Positions 41,501 to 55,028 of a DNA stretch of 64,000 nucleotides are shown one piece after another. The notes beneath the pieces are model-generated. The model was not told where the DNA came from, searched no databases, and was given only the letters and a program-made list of their open reading frames with translations. The position numbers and the translations under genes were made by a program. Position 1 is the first letter of the stretch. Each line of letters begins with the position of its first letter. The stretch lies in assembly GCF_003323745.1 (NCBI RefSeq), contig NZ_QOIL01000031.1, positions 35,988 through 99,987 of the forward strand, written 5' to 3'. Source of the stretch: Sphaerisporangium album (lineage in GTDB: Bacteria > Actinomycetota > Actinomycetes > Streptosporangiales > Streptosporangiaceae).

Positions 41501-44500
41501 CGCCACCGACCCGTCAGGGCTGGGGCTGGGGACGGCCGGTCATCCCCTGCTGGCGGCCACGGTGACGCTCGCGGACGGGGACGGGGTACTCCTCACCGGA
41601 CGCCTGTCTCCCTCCGCCCTGTCCTGGTCCGCCGACCACACCGTCCAGGGCGCGGTGGTCTTCCCCGGAACGGGCTTCGCCGAGCTGGCCGTCCGCGCGG
41701 GCGACGAGGCGGGGCTCGACGCCGTCGAGGAACTCGTCGTGGAGACGCCGCTGGTCCTCTCGGGCGACGTCCACCTCCAGGTGATCCTGGGCGCCGCGGG
41801 GTCCGGGCGGCGCTCCGTCGAGATCTACTCGCGTCCCGCCGAGGCGGGCTCCGGCGACGAGTGGGTCCGGCACGCCCACGGCGTGCTCACGAGGGCCGGC
41901 GCGACAGGCGGGATGGCCAGGGCGAGCAGCACGGGCGAAGGGGCCGAAGGCCGCGCGGCCGGGGAACTCGCGGCCTGGCCGCCCGAGGGGAGCCTCCCGC
42001 TGGAGGTGTCCACGGCCTACGAGCGGCTACGTGCGGCGGGCCTGGAGTACGGGCCGGCGTTCCAGGGGCTGGTGGCCGCCTGGCGGCGGGACGAGGAGCT
42101 GTTCGCGGAGGTCGCGCTGCCGTCCGGTCAGGAACCCGAGGGCTACGGGATCCACCCGGCGCTGCTGGACGCCGCCCTGCACGTCGCCGCGCTGGCCGGC
42201 CTGGACGACCTCCCGCCCGGGCACACCCGCCTGCCGTTCGCCTGGAACGACCTCCGCCTGCACGCCACGGGGGCCGCCGCGCTGCGCGTCCGCGTGGCGA
42301 TGGCGGGCTCGGAGTCGCTGACCCTGCACGCGTCCGACCCGACGGGCGCCCCGGTCGTGGAGATCGGCTCGCTGTTGCTCAGGCCGGTCACCGCGCAACA
42401 ATTGCGTCCCGCAACCCCAGCACACCGTGACGCGCTCTTCCAGCCCGCATGGGTGGAACACGTCCCCGCCACCGGGGCAGGCCCCGCGACGTGGACGACG
42501 CCCGGCCTGACCTGGACGAAGCTCGACGGGCAGACGTCCTACGGCGAGAACCCGGCCCCGGAGGCGACGACGGGTCTCGGTGACGCGGGGGCAGGTCTCG
42601 GGCACGCAGGGGCAGGTGTCCGTGAGACCGGGTGGCCGGCCGCGGACCTGGTCCTCCTCGACCTGACGGGGGATTCCGCCGCACCTGAGGACGACCCCGT
42701 CCCGGCCGCGCACGCCAGAGTCGAGCGGGTGCTCGACGTGCTTCGGCGATGGCTCGCCACCGACCGTCCGGAGTCGTCCAGGCTCGTGGTGGTGACGAGG
42801 AACGCGGTCGCGGCTCGGCCCGGCGAGGTTCCCGACCTGGCTTCGGCACCGATCTGGGGCCTCGTCCGCTCGGCCCAGACCGAACACCCCGGCCGCGTCC
42901 TCCTGCTCGACCTCGACACCCAACTCGACACCCAACTCGACACTGAACCCCACACCCAACTCGACACGCACGCCGGTCTGGACAAAGAACTCGGGCTGAA
43001 TCGCGACGCGGCCGACCGTACCGGCGAAGCCACGCACGCCCCGGGCGCGGCGACCGGTACCCGCGACGGCACCGGCTCCCCCGACTCGGTGGCCGCGCTA
43101 TCGGCGGTGATCGCGGACGCGTCGGCCGCCGGGGAGCCGCAGGTGGCGGTACGGGCGGGAAAGACGTACCTGTACCGCCTGCTCCGCGCGGACGAGTCCA
43201 CCCCCTTGAACCGCCCGCTCGACCCCGCGACCTCCTTCCCCGGGGTCACCAACCCCCCGCCCCAGCCTTCCCCCTTCTTCCCCGACCACGAGTCCACCTC
43301 CACGGACCGCCCGCTCGACCCCGCGATCTCCTCCCCCGACGTCACCAACCCCCCGCCCCAGCCTTCCCCCCTCTTCCCCGACCCCGCCAGCCACTCGCTC
43401 GCTCCTGCGGGCGCCCCGGCGGCCTCCGGGGACGTCGGGCACACCTGGGATCCCGAGGGGACGGTGCTGATCACCGGGGGGCTGGGGACGCTGGCCACGC
43501 ACCTGGCCCGGCACCTGGTCGCGCGGCGCGGCGTCCGGCATCTCGTTCTCGCGAGCCGTCAGGGACCAGAGACCCCCGGGGCGGCCGAGATCGTTGAGGA
43601 GCTCACCGCCCTGGGTACCGCCGTCACCGTGCGGGCGGCCGACGTCGCCGACCCCCGGGCGGTCGTGGACCTGCTGCGCGGCGTCCCGCCGGAGCATCCG
43701 CTGACCGCGATCGTCCACACGGCGGGCACGACGGAGGACGCCCCGGTCCACACGCTCACCGCCGACCGGCTGCACGCCGTGCTGGCCCCCAAGGTCGACG
43801 GCGCGGACAACCTGCACCGTCTGACGCAGGGCCATCCGACCCTCAGAACCCTTCTCTACTACTCGTCCGTCGCCGCCGCGCTCGGCACCGCCGGTCAGGC
43901 CAACTACGCCGCCGGGAACGCCTACCAGGACGCCCTGGCCCACCACCCGCACTCCGCGCGCGTCCTGAGCCTCCAGTGGGGGCTGTGGGAGCAGACCAGC
44001 GCCATCACCGCCACGCTCACCCGGACCGACCACCGGCGGATCGCCGACACCGGCCTGCGCCCGCTCGCGACCGCGCACGCCCTCGCCCTCTTCGACGCCG
44101 TCGTGTTCGGACCCGGACGCGGTCCCGTGGTGACGCCCGCCCCGTTCGACCTCGCCGCGCTCCGCGCCGGACGCCGTCCGGTCGCCCCGGTGCTGCGGGC
44201 GCTGGTCCCGGCCACCCGCGCGACGGCGTCCGGCGTGCCCCGGGAGGGCGCGCCATCGTCCCTGGTGGCCCGGCTGGCCGGCCTAGGCGAGGCGGAAAGG
44301 GAGACGGCGCTGCTGGACGTGGTCCGCGCGGAGGCCGGCGCGGTGCTGGGGCATCCCAGCCCGGCGACGATCCCGCCCGACCGGCCGCTGGTCGAGCTCG
44401 GGCTGGACTCGCTCAGCTCGGTGGAGCTGCGCAACCGCCTGAACGGCGCCACCGGGCTGCGGCTGCCGGCGACGCTGACGTTCGACCATCCCACGCCGAA

Positions 44501-47500
44501 GGCGATCACCGCGTACCTCGCCTCGCGCGTGGACGGCGCCGCCGGACGGCCCACGCCCCCGGCCGTCCGCCAGGTCACGGCACCGTCCACGTCGGCCGGC
44601 GACCCGATCGTGATCATCGGGATGGCGTGCCGCCTGCCGGGCGGGCTGGACTCGCCGGAGGCGCTGTGGCGGCTGGTCGCCGAGGGCGGCGACGCGGTGT
44701 CGGAGTTCCCCGAGGACCGCGGCTGGGACGTGGCCGAGCTGTACGACCCGGACCCGGACCGGCCCGGCAGGTCGTACACCCGCCACGGCGGCTTCCTGCG
44801 CGACGTCGCCGACTTCGACGCGGCCCTGTTCGGCATCTCCCCGCGCGAGGCGCTGGCCACCGATCCGCAGCAGCGGCTCCTGCTGGAGGCGACCTGGGAG
44901 GTGTTCGAGCGCGCCGGCATCGACCCGCTGTCGCTGCGCGGCAGCCGTACCGGGGTGTTCGCCGGGATGATGTACCACGACTACGCGCCCCGCCTGCAGG
45001 AGGCGCCGGAGGGCCTTGAGGGGTACCTCGGCAACGGCAGCGCGGGCAGCGTCGCCAGCGGGCGCGTGGCGTACACCTTCGGGCTGGAGGGCCCGGCCGT
45101 CACGGTCGACACGGCGTGCTCGTCCTCGCTGGTCGCGCTGCACCTGGCGGCCCAGTCGCTGCGGACGGGCGAGTCGGACCTGGCCCTGGCGGGCGGCGTC
45201 GCGGTGATGGCCTCGCCGACGACGTTCGTGGAGTTCTCGCGCCAGCGCGGGCTCTCGGTGGACGGACGGTGCAAGGCGTTCGCGGCCTCCGCCGACGGGA
45301 CGGGCTGGGGCGAGGGGCTGAGCCTTCTGCTGCTGGAACGCCTGTCGGACGCGCGGCGCAACGGCCACCGGGTGCTGGCGGTCGTGCGCGGCTCGGCCGT
45401 GAACCAGGACGGCGCGTCCAACGGGCTGACCGCGCCCAACGGGCCGTCCCAGCAGCGGGTGATCCGGCAGGCGCTGGCCAACGCGGGCGTCGCCGCCGGG
45501 GACGTCGACGTCGTGGAGGGCCACGGCACGGGCACCACCCTGGGCGACCCCATCGAGGCGCAGGCACTGCTGGACTCCTACGGGCAGGACCGTCCCGCCG
45601 GCCGGCCGCTGTGGCTCGGCTCGCTGAAGTCGAACATCGCGCACACCCAGGCGGCGGCGGGCGGCGCGGGCGTCATCAAGATGGTGATGGCGATGCGCGG
45701 CGGGGTGCTGCCGAAGACGTTGCACGTCGACGCGCCGACGCCGCACGTGGACTGGTCGAGGGGGGCGGTCCGGCTGCTCACCGAGGCCAGGCCGTGGCCG
45801 GAGACGGGCCGTCCGAAGCGGGCAGGGGTCTCGTCCTTCGGGGTGAGCGGCACGAACGCCCACGTGATCCTCGAAGAGCCCCCATCCGGCGTCACGGACC
45901 CGCCCCCGCCCGCGCCTCCCCGCGACCCCGCGCCCGCGGCCGCCTCCGATGTGGGCTCGGGAGGCCGGGCGGCCTCGCCCGTGGTCCCGTGGGTGGTGTC
46001 CGGCCATGTTCCGCAGGGGCTGCGCGGGCAGGTGGTGGGGCTGGCCACGTTCGCCGAGTCCCGCGAGGACCTCGACCCCGTGGACGTCGCCCACTCCCTG
46101 ATCACCACGCGGGCCACGCTCGCCGAGCGCGCCGTGGTGGTCGGACGGGACCGCGACGACCTGCTCGCCGGCCTGCGGGCCCTGGCCTCCGACGGCGCCC
46201 TGCCGGACACGGTCGTGCGCGGCACGGCGGACGCCACCGGCAAGGTGGTCTTCGTCTTCCCCGGCCAGGGCGGGCAGTGGGCGGGCATGGCGGCGGGCCT
46301 GCTGGACGCTTCCCCCGTGTTCGCCGCCCGCTTCGCCGAGTGCGCCGCCGCGCTGGCGGAGTTCGTCGACTGGTCGCCGCTGGACGTCGTCCGAGGCGTG
46401 CCCGGGGCTCCCGGCCTGGAGCGGGTGGACGTCGTGCAGCCGGTGCTGTGGGCGGTGATGGTCGCGCTGGCCGAGCTGTGGCGGGCGCACGGCGTCCGTC
46501 CCGACGCGGTGGTGGGGCACTCCCAGGGGGAGATCGCCGCCGCCGTGGTGGCCGGAGGGCTGTCGCTCCGGGACGGCGCGCGGGTGGTGGCGCTGCGCAG
46601 CCGGGCGATCCTGGCGCTGGCCGGGCACGGGGGCATGGCGTCGGTCTCGCTGCCCGCCGCCGAGGCCGAGAAGCGGCTCGCGCGGTGGGAGGGGCGGCTG
46701 TCGGTGGGCGTGGTCAACGGCCCGCGTGGCGTGGTCGTGTCCGGCGAGGTGCCCGCGCTGGAGGAGCTGCTCGCCGAACTGGACGCCGAGGGCGTGCGCA
46801 ACCGCCGCGTCCCCGTCGACTACGCCTCGCACTCCCCCCAGGTGGAGCTCATCCGCGACGACCTGGCCAAGGCGCTCGCGCCCGTCCGGCCGCGCGCGGG
46901 GGCCGTGCCGATGCTGTCCACGACCACCGGCGACTGGATCGACACGGCCACGCTCGACGGCGCCTACTGGTACGCGAACCTGCGGCGGACCGTGCGGTTC
47001 GAGCAGGCCACGCGGGCGCTGGCCGAGCAGGGTCACACCGCGTTCATCGAGGTCAGCCCGCACCCGGTGCTCACCGCCGGGGTGGACGAGACCCTGGACG
47101 CGCTCGGCGGCCCGCCCGCCGTGGTCACCGGCACCCTCCGCAGGGACGAGGGCGGCCTGGACCGCTTCCTGGTGTCGCTGGCCTCGGCGTTCGTGCGGGG
47201 CGTGGCGGTGGACTGGACGGCGGCGCTCGCCGGAACCTCTCCCCGGCGGGTGGAGCTGCCCACTTACGCGTTCCAGCGGTCGCGCTACTGGCTGGACGCG
47301 GCGCGCTCGCCGGTGGCGTCCGCGGGGCTCGCGAGCCCGTCCGCCGACACCGGCTCCCCTGCCGAGGCCGCGCCGACGGTCGTCCGGCGGCTGGCCGGGC
47401 TGGACGCCGCCGAGCGCCGCGAGGTCGTGCTCGAGCTGGTCCGGGGCGAGGTCGCGGCGGTGCTGCGGCACGCCGACCCCGGCGCGGTGGGCACGGCGAA

Positions 47501-48059
47501 GGCGTTCCGCGAGCTGGGGCTGGACTCGCTGACGGCGGTCGACCTGCGCAACCGCCTCCGCGCCGCCACCGGCCTCCCCCTGCCCGCCACGTTGATCTTC
47601 GACTACCCGACCCCCGCCGCGGTCGCCGGGCACATCCTGTCGTCCCTCCCCGCGGAGCCGACGGCGGAGCACGTCGGCCCCGCCGACGCGCTGGCGACGC
47701 TGGCCCGGCTGGAGGCGGCCCTCACGACCGTCCAGGACCAGTGGACCGGACCGGGAACCGCGAACGGCGAGGGGCCGGGATCCGCGTCCGAGAACGACGA
47801 GGGGGCCGGAGCCGGGTCCGGGGACCACCACGGGACCGGACCGGGCTCCGCGAACGGGGTCGGGTCGCGGACCGGGCCGGCGTCCGACCCCGTTCCCGCG
47901 TCCCTCGACCAGGGGGAGATCATCTCGCGGCTGCGGCGCCTGGTCTCCGCCCTGGAGGCCGCGTCCGCCGGGCCGGACGACCGGCAGGACCCGGACGACG
48001 AGCTCGACCTCGACTCCGCCACCGACGACGAACTGTTCGACCTGCTGGACAGGAGCTGA
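38541..48059 (+). CDS. Type I modular PKS: modules 2 and 3
   Basis: This 3172-residue protein starts with a coiled-coil docking helix ([19 protein letters not shown]). Module 2 is KS (Cys205), AT (Ser716; HAFH 818-821: malonyl), DH (His1033 in [10 protein letters not shown], Asp1210 in ALLDAALH), KR (GGLGTLA, Tyr1789) and ACP (Ser1957). Module 3 is KS (Cys2193), AT (Ser2661 in GHSQG; YASH 2761-2764: methylmalonyl) and ACP (Ser2996), with no reductive domain, leaving a ketone. The KR keeps Ser/Tyr/Asn but has TED in place of LDD. The module 3 KS has SNIAH for the usual SNIGH. A C-terminal docking tail ends [14 protein letters not shown] 38541 has GGAAGG seven bases upstream. Confidence 0.94.
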   Translation: MSDDQIRHLLRRVTQELHKTREELRDVRDGQREPIAIVGMACRLPGGVTTPEDLWNLLLDGRDAVGEFPTDRGWDLDTLYHPDPDHPHTSYTRNGGFLHDIAGFDATFFGISHREALASDPQQRILLELAWETLERAAIDPTTLHGTRTGVFTGTNGQDYATGAGRPPEAVEGYLITGTAGSVLSGRIAYTFGFEGPAVTVDTACSSSLVALHLAVQSLRSGETDLALAGGVTVMSSPATFVEFSRQRGLAPDGRCKAFAAAADGTGWAEGAALLLLQRLTDAQRDNHPILAVIRGTAINQDGASNGLTAPNGPSQQRVIREALANAGVTARDVDVVEAHGTGTTLGDPIEAQAIIATYGHDRPADRPLWLGSLKSNIGHAQAAAGAAGIVKLVQALHHATLPKTLHIDRPTPHVAWPAGSVRLLTDTTPWPETTHPRRAAISAFGVSGTNAHVILEQAPAPTPTEEQDGGGRHRPAVPGRSRALTEPGSTGTEAPPSRPSTRTGAEALPFLLSARSEQGLRGQAGKLAAHLAARPGLNGDAPGLNAGDPGVDAGDLAFSLATTRAALEHRAVVIGGLEELHQGLRALADGRSIPGLVTGTASPNARIAFVFSGQGSQYAGMTRELYDTYPAYAAALNDIAAHLDTHLDGHTAGPLIDVILGRQTKPDADLRSADGEAALVDRTLYTQPALFAVQTALVRLLASFGIAPDIVTGHSVGAISAAHTAGILTLPDAARLVATRAITLNSVTRQGAMTALQATHEETRAAIAEHHLTGQISVAALNAPTSTVVSGDPGAVETLTTHFAELGRKTKRLTVSHAFHSHHLDPILDHFRAAISDITPKPPTIPYISDLTGTQLTHAPSPDHWARHLRNPVRFQDAVQAIEEHTREDGDHATYLEIGPDATLTPLVHQSLTSPNPADTSAPVTAVPVLRRDRRDTTTLLTAIATAHTHTAPADWTPALPPDAERVQLPTYAFQHERFWMRPDTIATDPSGLGLGTAGHPLLAATVTLADGDGVLLTGRLSPSALSWSADHTVQGAVVFPGTGFAELAVRAGDEAGLDAVEELVVETPLVLSGDVHLQVILGAAGSGRRSVEIYSRPAEAGSGDEWVRHAHGVLTRAGATGGMARASSTGEGAEGRAAGELAAWPPEGSLPLEVSTAYERLRAAGLEYGPAFQGLVAAWRRDEELFAEVALPSGQEPEGYGIHPALLDAALHVAALAGLDDLPPGHTRLPFAWNDLRLHATGAAALRVRVAMAGSESLTLHASDPTGAPVVEIGSLLLRPVTAQQLRPATPAHRDALFQPAWVEHVPATGAGPATWTTPGLTWTKLDGQTSYGENPAPEATTGLGDAGAGLGHAGAGVRETGWPAADLVLLDLTGDSAAPEDDPVPAAHARVERVLDVLRRWLATDRPESSRLVVVTRNAVAARPGEVPDLASAPIWGLVRSAQTEHPGRVLLLDLDTQLDTQLDTEPHTQLDTHAGLDKELGLNRDAADRTGEATHAPGAATGTRDGTGSPDSVAALSAVIADASAAGEPQVAVRAGKTYLYRLLRADESTPLNRPLDPATSFPGVTNPPPQPSPFFPDHESTSTDRPLDPAISSPDVTNPPPQPSPLFPDPASHSLAPAGAPAASGDVGHTWDPEGTVLITGGLGTLATHLARHLVARRGVRHLVLASRQGPETPGAAEIVEELTALGTAVTVRAADVADPRAVVDLLRGVPPEHPLTAIVHTAGTTEDAPVHTLTADRLHAVLAPKVDGADNLHRLTQGHPTLRTLLYYSSVAAALGTAGQANYAAGNAYQDALAHHPHSARVLSLQWGLWEQTSAITATLTRTDHRRIADTGLRPLATAHALALFDAVVFGPGRGPVVTPAPFDLAALRAGRRPVAPVLRALVPATRATASGVPREGAPSSLVARLAGLGEAERETALLDVVRAEAGAVLGHPSPATIPPDRPLVELGLDSLSSVELRNRLNGATGLRLPATLTFDHPTPKAITAYLASRVDGAAGRPTPPAVRQVTAPSTSAGDPIVIIGMACRLPGGLDSPEALWRLVAEGGDAVSEFPEDRGWDVAELYDPDPDRPGRSYTRHGGFLRDVADFDAALFGISPREALATDPQQRLLLEATWEVFERAGIDPLSLRGSRTGVFAGMMYHDYAPRLQEAPEGLEGYLGNGSAGSVASGRVAYTFGLEGPAVTVDTACSSSLVALHLAAQSLRTGESDLALAGGVAVMASPTTFVEFSRQRGLSVDGRCKAFAASADGTGWGEGLSLLLLERLSDARRNGHRVLAVVRGSAVNQDGASNGLTAPNGPSQQRVIRQALANAGVAAGDVDVVEGHGTGTTLGDPIEAQALLDSYGQDRPAGRPLWLGSLKSNIAHTQAAAGGAGVIKMVMAMRGGVLPKTLHVDAPTPHVDWSRGAVRLLTEARPWPETGRPKRAGVSSFGVSGTNAHVILEEPPSGVTDPPPPAPPRDPAPAAASDVGSGGRAASPVVPWVVSGHVPQGLRGQVVGLATFAESREDLDPVDVAHSLITTRATLAERAVVVGRDRDDLLAGLRALASDGALPDTVVRGTADATGKVVFVFPGQGGQWAGMAAGLLDASPVFAARFAECAAALAEFVDWSPLDVVRGVPGAPGLERVDVVQPVLWAVMVALAELWRAHGVRPDAVVGHSQGEIAAAVVAGGLSLRDGARVVALRSRAILALAGHGGMASVSLPAAEAEKRLARWEGRLSVGVVNGPRGVVVSGEVPALEELLAELDAEGVRNRRVPVDYASHSPQVELIRDDLAKALAPVRPRAGAVPMLSTTTGDWIDTATLDGAYWYANLRRTVRFEQATRALAEQGHTAFIEVSPHPVLTAGVDETLDALGGPPAVVTGTLRRDEGGLDRFLVSLASAFVRGVAVDWTAALAGTSPRRVELPTYAFQRSRYWLDAARSPVASAGLASPSADTGSPAEAAPTVVRRLAGLDAAERREVVLELVRGEVAAVLRHADPGAVGTAKAFRELGLDSLTAVDLRNRLRAATGLPLPATLIFDYPTPAAVAGHILSSLPAEPTAEHVGPADALATLARLEAALTTVQDQWTGPGTANGEGPGSASENDEGAGAGSGDHHGTGPGSANGVGSRTGPASDPVPASLDQGEIISRLRRLVSALEAASAGPDDRQDPDDELDLDSATDDELFDLLDRS
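38643..38978 (+). repeat. KS2 segment nearly identical to KS4
   Basis: The first third of the module 2 KS matches 48165-48500 with only about eight base differences by eye, mostly silent. This is far more similar than either is to the module 3 or module 1 KS. Confidence 0.85.
42912..42971 (+). repeat. 12-bp tandem repeat (LDTQ) in the DH-KR linker
   Basis: Units of CTCGACACCCAA and variants encode [20 protein letters not shown] inside module 2, between the pseudo-KR part and the KR. Confidence 0.85.
43194..43385 (+). repeat. 96-bp tandem duplication in the module 2 linker
   Basis: Two consecutive copies with a 96-base period encode [26 protein letters not shown] and FFPD/LFPD. The copies differ at a small number of positions and preserve the frame. 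Confidence 0.85.
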
Positions 48060-48060
48060 C

Positions 48061-51000
48061 ATGTCCAACGACGAGAAGCTGCGCGAGTACCTCAAGCGAT
48101 CGATCGCCGAGACGAAGCGGGTCGAGAAGCGCCTGCGCGAGGTGGAGGCCCGGTCGCGGGAGCCGATCGCGATCGTGGGGATGGCCTGCCGCCTGCCCGG
48201 CGGCGTCACCACCCCCGAAGACCTGTGGAACCTCCTCCTTGACGGCCAAGACGCCGTCGGCGAATTCCCCACAGACCGCGGCTGGGACCTGGACACCCTC
48301 TACCACCCCGACCCCGACCACCCCCACACCAGCTACACCCGCAACGGCGGCTTCCTGCACGACATCGCCGGATTCGACGCCACATTCTTCGGCATCAGCC
48401 ACCGCGAAGCACTCGCCAGCGACCCCCAGCAACGCATCCTGCTCGAACTCGCCTGGGAAACCCTCGAACGCGCCGCCATCGACCCCACCACACTCCACGG
48501 CAGCAGGACGGGCGTGTACGCGGGGATCGCCGACCGCGACTACAGCGCCCGGCTGGACGAGGTGCCCAAGGACCTGGAGGGGTACCTCGCCATCGGCAAC
48601 CTCGGCAGCGTCGTCTCGGGCCGCATCGCGTACACGTTCGGCTTCGAGGGACCGGCGGTCACCATCGACACCGCCTGCTCCTCCTCCCTGGTCGCGTTGC
48701 ACCTCGCCGTGCAGTCACTGCGGAGCGGCGAGACGGACCTGGCGCTCGCGGGCGGGGTCGCGGTGATGGCGAGCCCGACGGCGTTCGTGGAGTTCTCCCG
48801 GCAGCGCGGCCTGGCCCCCGACGGACGCTGCAAAGCCTTCGCCGCAGCCGCCGACGGCACCGGATGGGCCGAAGGCGCCGCACTCCTCCTCCTCGAACGC
48901 CTCACCGACGCCCAACGCAACAACCACCCCATCCACGCCATCATCCGAGGAACCGCCATCAACCAGGACGGCGCCTCCAACGGACTCACCGCACCCAACG
49001 GCCCAGCCCAGCAGCGCGTCATCCACGCCGCCCTCGCCAACGCCGGCCTGCGCCCCGGAGACGTGGACGCCGTCGAAGCCCACGGCACCGGCACCACCCT
49101 CGGCGACCCCATCGAAGCCCAGGCCATCATCGCCACCTACGGACACGACCGGCCCGCCGACCGGCCGCTGCTCATCGGCTCGCTCAAGTCGAACATCGGG
49201 CACAGCCAGTCCGCGGCGGGGGCGGCCGGCATCGTGAAGCTGGTCCAGGCCCTGCACCACGCCACCCTGCCCAAGACCCTGCACATCGACCGGCCCACCC
49301 CGCACGTCGACTGGTCGGCCGGATCCGTCCGCCTCCTCACCGACACCACCCCCTGGCCGGAGACCACCCACCCCCGCCGAGCCGCCATCTCCGCCTTCGG
49401 CGTCTCGGGAACGAACGCCCACGTGATCATCGAACAGGCCCCGGACACCAACGGGCCCCTGGCCTCGCGGTCCGCCGCCTCCGCGTCAGAAGCCGCGACC
49501 AGCGAGTCCGGCGCGCGGCCGGCCGCGGTCTCAGGCGAGGGAACGGCAGGAGTGCTGCGCGAGGCGAAGGGGACGGCCGCAGTGCTGCGCGAGGCGACGG
49601 CCGGGGTACCGCAAGAGGCGACGGCCGGGGTACCGCGCGGTGGAACGGCCGGGGTACTGCCGTTCGTGCTGTCGGCGCGGTCGGAGGCCGCCCTGCGCGG
49701 GCAGGCGGCCAAGCTCGCGGCCCATCTGGAAGCCCACCCCGAAGCGGCCCCGGCCGACGTCGCGCTGTCGCTGACCACCACCCGGACGACAATGGACCAC
49801 CGCGCCGTCCTCGTCAGCGGCCCCGGCGACCTGCCGGAAGCCCTGCGAAGCCTGGCCGGAGGCCGCCCGGCCCAGGGGACCGCCACCGGCACGGCCGCCG
49901 AGAAGCCGCAGGTCGCGTTCGTCTTCAGCGGCCAGGGCAGCCAGTACGCGGGCATGACGCGCGAACTCTACGAGACCCACCCCGCCTACGCCGAAGCCCT
50001 GGACGACATCGCCGCCCAGCTCGACACCCACCTCACGGGCCACACCACCCGCCCCCTGATCGACGTCATCCTCGGCGCGGACCCGGCGCGCCGACTCGGC
50101 CTCGCGACGGAACCGGACGCGGAACCGCTCGGCCGCCGCCCCGTACCGGACGTCGGACGTCCTGGACCCGGCGCCGCACCACCGGCCGGCCGCGCGGGCG
50201 CCGATCCGAGCGGCACCCCGGACGAAACGGCTCTCGCCGCGAACGCCATAGGCGACGCGGCTCTACGCGGGAACGGACAGGGCGAGGCCCCTCTCAACGC
50301 CCCCGGTGACGCGGCTCCGCGCGGGAACGGGCAGGGCGAGGCCGCTCTGGTGGACCGGACGCTCTACACCCAGCCCGCGCTGTTCGCCGTGCAGGCAGCA
50401 CTCGTCCGCCTGCTCGCCTCGTTCGGCGTCAGCCCGGACATCGTCACCGGCCACTCCGTCGGCGCCATCACCGCCGCGCACACCGCCGGCATCCTGACCC
50501 TCCCCGACGCCGCCCGCCTGGTCGCCACCCGGGCCATCGCGCTGAACTCCGTCACCCGGCCCGGCGCGATGACCGCCCTCCAGGCCACCCAGGAGGAGAC
50601 CCAGGCCGCCATCGCCGAGCACGGGCTGGACACGCAGATCTCCGTCGCCGCCCTCAACGCACCCACCTCCACCGTCGTCTCCGGCGACCCCGATGCGGTC
50701 GAAGCCCTCACCGCCCACTTCACGGACCTGGGACGCAAGGCCAAGCGGCTGACGGTCAGCCACGCCTTCCATTCGCACCACCTGGACGAGATCCTCGACC
50801 GCTTCCAGACGGAAATATCCGGCATCACCGCAAGTGCCCCCGCCATTCCGTACATATCCGACCTGACCGGCACCCCGCTCACCCACGCCCCGGCCGCCGA
50901 CCACTGGGCCCGCCACCTGCGCAACCCCGTCCGCTTCCAGCAGGCCGTGCGGGCCGTCCACGAGCACACGCGGGCCGCCGGCGACCACACCGTCTACCTG

Positions 51001-54000
51001 GAGATCGGCTCCGACGCGACCCTCACCCCGCTGGTCCACCAGAACCTGCCGACCGGCCACGAAACCGACGGGCAGGCCCCGGCCGACGCCACCGCCGTCC
51101 CCGTCCTGCGGCGTGGCCGCCCGGACGCCGCCGCTATGCTCACGGCCCTCGCCACCGCCCACACCCACGGGGTGCCCGTCGACTGGGCCCCGGCCCTTCC
51201 CCCGGGTGCGAAGCGGGTCGAACTGCCCACCTACGCCTTCCAGCACGAACGCTTCTGGGTGGAGGCGTCGCCGCTGGGCAGGCGGGACGCGTCCGGGCTG
51301 GGGCTCGGCACCGTCGACCACCCCTTGCTGGGCGCAGCGACGACCCTGGCGGACGGGGACGGGGTGCTGCTCACGGGACGCCTGTCCCTCGCCACCCACC
51401 CCTGGCTGGCCGACCACGCCGTCCTGGACACCGTGATCTTCCCAGGGACCGGCTTCGCCGAACTGGCCCTGCGCGCGGGGGACGAGGTGGGGCTCGACGC
51501 CATCGAAGAGCTCATCGTCGAGGCGCCGCTGGTGCTGCGGCGCGGTGAGGCCGTGCACGTGCAGGTGGTCGTCGGCCCGGAGGAGGACGGACGGCGCCGG
51601 GTGGGCGTCCACTCCCGCCCGCATGACGCATCCCCGGCCGTGGGCGACGGCGAGTGGGCCAGGCACGCGACCGCCGTGCTGACCCCGGACCGGCCCGCCC
51701 CCGGCTTCGACTTCTCGGTGTGGCCGCCGCGGGGCGCCACCCCCGTGAACCTGGACGACGCCTATCCGACGCTCCACCGCGCCGGTCTGCGGTACGGGCC
51801 GGCGTTCCAGGGGTTGCGGGCGGCGTGGCAGCGCGGCGACGAGCTGTTCACCGAGGTGGAGCTGCCCGAGAGCCACCACGCGGAGGCGGCGCGGTTCGGC
51901 GTGCACCCGGCGCTGCTGGACGCGGCCGTGCATCTGCCCGCGCTGCGCGGACTCGCCGACGTCCCCGAGGGCGCCAACCGGCTGCCGTTCGCGTGGAACG
52001 GCGTCCGCGTCCACGCGACCGGGGCCACCGCGCTGCGCGTCCGCGTCGTCATGGCGGGCCTCGACTCCCTCACCTTGCAGGCCGCCGACCCCACGGGCGC
52101 GCCCGTGGTCGAGATCGACGCGCTGCTCGCGCGCCTGGTCACGGCCGGGCAGCTCCGCCGGCCGTCCTCGGGACAGGACGACGCGCTGTTCCGGCTCGGA
52201 TGGACCGGCCTGGCGCCGGCCGCCCCCAGGCGCCACGCCTGGGCCGTGCTCGGCGGGGACTCGGCCCCGCACGACGCGCTGCGCGCCGCGGGCGCCACGT
52301 CGACGCCGTTCCCCGGCCTGACCGCACTGGCCGACGCCCTGGAAGCCGGCGAACCCGCCCCGGACCTGGTCGTCCTACCCCTTGTCTCCTCGAACGCGGG
52401 CGATCCGGCCCGGGAGCCGACGGCCTCCGGCGCGGACCGTGCCGGAGAGGCGGACCCGGACCCCGCGCGGGCGGCGCACGTGCGCGCGGAGCACGTCCTC
52501 GAGGTGCTCCAGCAGTGGTTCGCCGGGACGGGGTGGCCTGCCGCGCGCCTGGTCGTGGTGACGAGGAACTCCGTCGCGGTCGAGCCGGGCGAGGTCCCCG
52601 ACCCGGCGTCCGCGGCGGTGTGGGGCCTGGTGCGCTCGGCGCAGACCGAGGAGCCCGGCCGCGTGCTCCTGGTCGACCTGGACGACCGTCCGTCCTCGGC
52701 CGCCGCCCTGCCCGCCGTGGTGACCGCCGCCCTGGCCGCCGACGAACCACAGGCGGCGATCCGCGACGGCGCCGCCCACCTGCCCCGCCTCCTGCGCGCG
52801 GAGCCTCCCGGCCGAACGGAAACCCCGGACCCGGAGGCGTCCGACCCTACGGAGAGCCTCGCACGCGGGGAGGCCGCCGCACTTCAGGAGGTCGCCGCAC
52901 CCCAGGAAGTCAGCGCGCCCCAGAAGACCGCCGCGCTTCAGGTGACCACCGCACCCCACGAGACCGCCGCACCCCAGGAGACCGCCGGCGCGTGGGATCC
53001 CGAGGGGACGGTCCTGATCACCGGCGGGCTCGGGACCTTGGCCGCCCACCTGGCCAGGCATCTGGTCACCGAAGGCCACGCCCGCCATCTCGTCCTGGTC
53101 AGCCGCCGGGGACCCGAGGCTCCCGGCGCCCGGGACATCGCCGGCGAGCTGACCGGTCTCGGCGCGACCGTCGCCATCCGGGCCGCCGACCTCACCGACC
53201 CCGACTCCACGGCCGCCCTGCTGGACGGCGTCCCGCCCGAGCACCCGCTCACGGCGATCGTCCACACGGCCGCGACGACGCAGGACGCGACCGTCCACAC
53301 GCTCACCCCCGAGAACCTGCACGCCGTTCTCGCCCCGAAGGTGGACGGCGCCCACAACCTGCACCGCCTGACGCGGGGACATCCGACGCTGAAGGCCCTC
53401 GTCTTCTACTCCTCCGTCTCCGCGACGTTCGGCGGCGCCGGCCAGGCCAACTACAACGCCGCCAACGCCTTCCAGGACGCCCTGGCCCGCCTTCCCCACA
53501 CCGCGCGCGTCCAGAGCCTCCAATGGGGTATCTGGGGACAGACGAGCGCGATCACGGCCTCCCTCACCGAAACGGACCAGCAGCGCATCCGCGCCGCGGG
53601 CCTGCGCCCGCTCACCACCTCCCGCGCCCTGGCCCTCTTCGACGCCGTCGTCCTCGGCCCGGGGACGGACCCCGTGCCCGTCCCCGCGGCGATCGACCTG
53701 TCCCCGCGTAGGGAAGGGGCGGCCGTGCCCGCGGTGCTGCGCGGCCTGGTCCGGGCCGGGCGGCGCTCGGCGGGTGCGGGCGGCGCGGCGGGCGGCGCGT
53801 CCGCCCTGGCCGCGCGACTGGCCGAGGCCGAAGAGACCGAGCGCGAGGCCGTGCTGCTCGACCTGGTACGCACCGAGGCCGGGGCCGTGCTGGGGCACCC
53901 GACCCCGGCGACGATCCCCGGGGACCGGGCGCTGATCGAGCTGGGCCTGGACTCGCTGACGTCCGTCGAGCTGCGCAACCGGCTGAACGCGGTCACCGGC

Positions 54001-54996
54001 CTGCGACTCCCGGCCACGCTGACCTTCGACCACCCGACCCCGCAGGCCATCGCGGGCCTGCTCGCCCGCCAGATCGGGGACATCGGGGGCGCGGCGAGTC
54101 CGGCCGCCCCGGCGTCCCCGGCCCGGACGGGCGAGCGGCCGGCGGGCGGCGGCCTGGCCGCGCTGCACCGGCGCATGCACGACACCGGCAAGCACAACGA
54201 GGCCGCGCGGCTCCTGATCGCCGCGTCGCACGTGCGGCCCACGTTCGCGGAGGCCGACCGCGCGCGGTACGTCCGCCCGTCCATACAGCTCGCCTCCGGC
54301 CCCGGGCGGGTCGTGCTGGTCTGCTTCCCCGCGCTGAGCGCGATCTCGGGGCCGCACGAGTACTCCCGGTTCGGGCAGTCGTTCCGCGGGGACCGGGAGC
54401 TGCACGTCGTCCCGTCGCCGGGGTTCACCGAGGGCGAGGACGAGGCGCTGCCGGACTCGCTGGAGACGCTGGTCCGGATGAACGTGGAGGGCCTGCGCGC
54501 GTGCGTCGGGGACCGGCCGTTCGTGATCGTGGGGCGTTCGATGGGCGGCTGCGTGGCGCACGCGGTGGCCTCGGCGCTGGAGGAGGAGGGGCTCGTCCCG
54601 GCGGGGCTCGCGCTGATCGACAGCTATCCGATCGACGCGGCCGTCAGGGAGGGTTTCGACTGGTGGCAGCGGGCCATGATCGGCGGCATGCTGGACCGCA
54701 TCGACCGCTTCGCGCTGGACGTCCACGACGACCGGCTGACCGCGATGGGCCTCTACAACCGGCACTTCGTGGGCTGGCGGCCCGGGCCGATCGAGGCGCC
54801 GATCCTGCTGCTGCGGGCCCGCGAGCCCCTGCGCGGCACGACCGTGGACCCGACCGGCGTCCACGACTGGCGCGCGTACTGGCCGGTCCCGCACGAGGCC
54901 GTGGACATCCCCGGCGACCACTTCACCACCCTGGAGGAGCACGCCGACGGCACCGCCAAGGCCGTCAGAGCCTGGGTCGAGACGCTGGAGCCATGA
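48061..54996 (+). CDS. Type I modular PKS: module 4 and thioesterase
   Basis: This 2311-residue protein begins one base after the previous stop, with a charged N-terminal docking helix ([19 protein letters not shown]). The order is KS (Cys206), AT (Ser799 in GHSVG; HAFH 901-904: malonyl), DH (His1119 in [10 protein letters not shown], Asp1287), KR (GGLGTLA, Tyr1798, TQD instead of LDD), ACP (Ser1965) and TE. The TE has Ser2160 in GRSMGG, Asp2187 in LIDSYP and His2287 in [12 protein letters not shown] plus KR predicts an alpha,beta-double bond before release. The DH has Asp where many show Gly after HxxxG, a common variant. The TE could hydrolyse or cyclise. Low-complexity Ala/Glu/Pro repeats lie before the AT and before the KR. 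Confidence 0.95.
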   Translation: MSNDEKLREYLKRSIAETKRVEKRLREVEARSREPIAIVGMACRLPGGVTTPEDLWNLLLDGQDAVGEFPTDRGWDLDTLYHPDPDHPHTSYTRNGGFLHDIAGFDATFFGISHREALASDPQQRILLELAWETLERAAIDPTTLHGSRTGVYAGIADRDYSARLDEVPKDLEGYLAIGNLGSVVSGRIAYTFGFEGPAVTIDTACSSSLVALHLAVQSLRSGETDLALAGGVAVMASPTAFVEFSRQRGLAPDGRCKAFAAAADGTGWAEGAALLLLERLTDAQRNNHPIHAIIRGTAINQDGASNGLTAPNGPAQQRVIHAALANAGLRPGDVDAVEAHGTGTTLGDPIEAQAIIATYGHDRPADRPLLIGSLKSNIGHSQSAAGAAGIVKLVQALHHATLPKTLHIDRPTPHVDWSAGSVRLLTDTTPWPETTHPRRAAISAFGVSGTNAHVIIEQAPDTNGPLASRSAASASEAATSESGARPAAVSGEGTAGVLREAKGTAAVLREATAGVPQEATAGVPRGGTAGVLPFVLSARSEAALRGQAAKLAAHLEAHPEAAPADVALSLTTTRTTMDHRAVLVSGPGDLPEALRSLAGGRPAQGTATGTAAEKPQVAFVFSGQGSQYAGMTRELYETHPAYAEALDDIAAQLDTHLTGHTTRPLIDVILGADPARRLGLATEPDAEPLGRRPVPDVGRPGPGAAPPAGRAGADPSGTPDETALAANAIGDAALRGNGQGEAPLNAPGDAAPRGNGQGEAALVDRTLYTQPALFAVQAALVRLLASFGVSPDIVTGHSVGAITAAHTAGILTLPDAARLVATRAIALNSVTRPGAMTALQATQEETQAAIAEHGLDTQISVAALNAPTSTVVSGDPDAVEALTAHFTDLGRKAKRLTVSHAFHSHHLDEILDRFQTEISGITASAPAIPYISDLTGTPLTHAPAADHWARHLRNPVRFQQAVRAVHEHTRAAGDHTVYLEIGSDATLTPLVHQNLPTGHETDGQAPADATAVPVLRRGRPDAAAMLTALATAHTHGVPVDWAPALPPGAKRVELPTYAFQHERFWVEASPLGRRDASGLGLGTVDHPLLGAATTLADGDGVLLTGRLSLATHPWLADHAVLDTVIFPGTGFAELALRAGDEVGLDAIEELIVEAPLVLRRGEAVHVQVVVGPEEDGRRRVGVHSRPHDASPAVGDGEWARHATAVLTPDRPAPGFDFSVWPPRGATPVNLDDAYPTLHRAGLRYGPAFQGLRAAWQRGDELFTEVELPESHHAEAARFGVHPALLDAAVHLPALRGLADVPEGANRLPFAWNGVRVHATGATALRVRVVMAGLDSLTLQAADPTGAPVVEIDALLARLVTAGQLRRPSSGQDDALFRLGWTGLAPAAPRRHAWAVLGGDSAPHDALRAAGATSTPFPGLTALADALEAGEPAPDLVVLPLVSSNAGDPAREPTASGADRAGEADPDPARAAHVRAEHVLEVLQQWFAGTGWPAARLVVVTRNSVAVEPGEVPDPASAAVWGLVRSAQTEEPGRVLLVDLDDRPSSAAALPAVVTAALAADEPQAAIRDGAAHLPRLLRAEPPGRTETPDPEASDPTESLARGEAAALQEVAAPQEVSAPQKTAALQVTTAPHETAAPQETAGAWDPEGTVLITGGLGTLAAHLARHLVTEGHARHLVLVSRRGPEAPGARDIAGELTGLGATVAIRAADLTDPDSTAALLDGVPPEHPLTAIVHTAATTQDATVHTLTPENLHAVLAPKVDGAHNLHRLTRGHPTLKALVFYSSVSATFGGAGQANYNAANAFQDALARLPHTARVQSLQWGIWGQTSAITASLTETDQQRIRAAGLRPLTTSRALALFDAVVLGPGTDPVPVPAAIDLSPRREGAAVPAVLRGLVRAGRRSAGAGGAAGGASALAARLAEAEETEREAVLLDLVRTEAGAVLGHPTPATIPGDRALIELGLDSLTSVELRNRLNAVTGLRLPATLTFDHPTPQAIAGLLARQIGDIGGAASPAAPASPARTGERPAGGGLAALHRRMHDTGKHNEAARLLIAASHVRPTFAEADRARYVRPSIQLASGPGRVVLVCFPALSAISGPHEYSRFGQSFRGDRELHVVPSPGFTEGEDEALPDSLETLVRMNVEGLRACVGDRPFVIVGRSMGGCVAHAVASALEEEGLVPAGLALIDSYPIDAAVREGFDWWQRAMIGGMLDRIDRFALDVHDDRLTAMGLYNRHFVGWRPGPIEAPILLLRAREPLRGTTVDPTGVHDWRAYWPVPHEAVDIPGDHFTTLEEHADGTAKAVRAWVETLEP
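48165..48500 (+). repeat. KS4 segment nearly identical to KS2
   Basis: This is the partner of 38643-38978. The identity stops sharply near the codons for the GTRTG/GSRTG turn. It resumes in later stretches (about 48790-48980 and 49080-49440) that match the module 2 KS. Confidence 0.85.
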
Positions 54997-55028
54997 CCTG
55001 CCGATGACGCCCGCCGGCCGGACGCACG

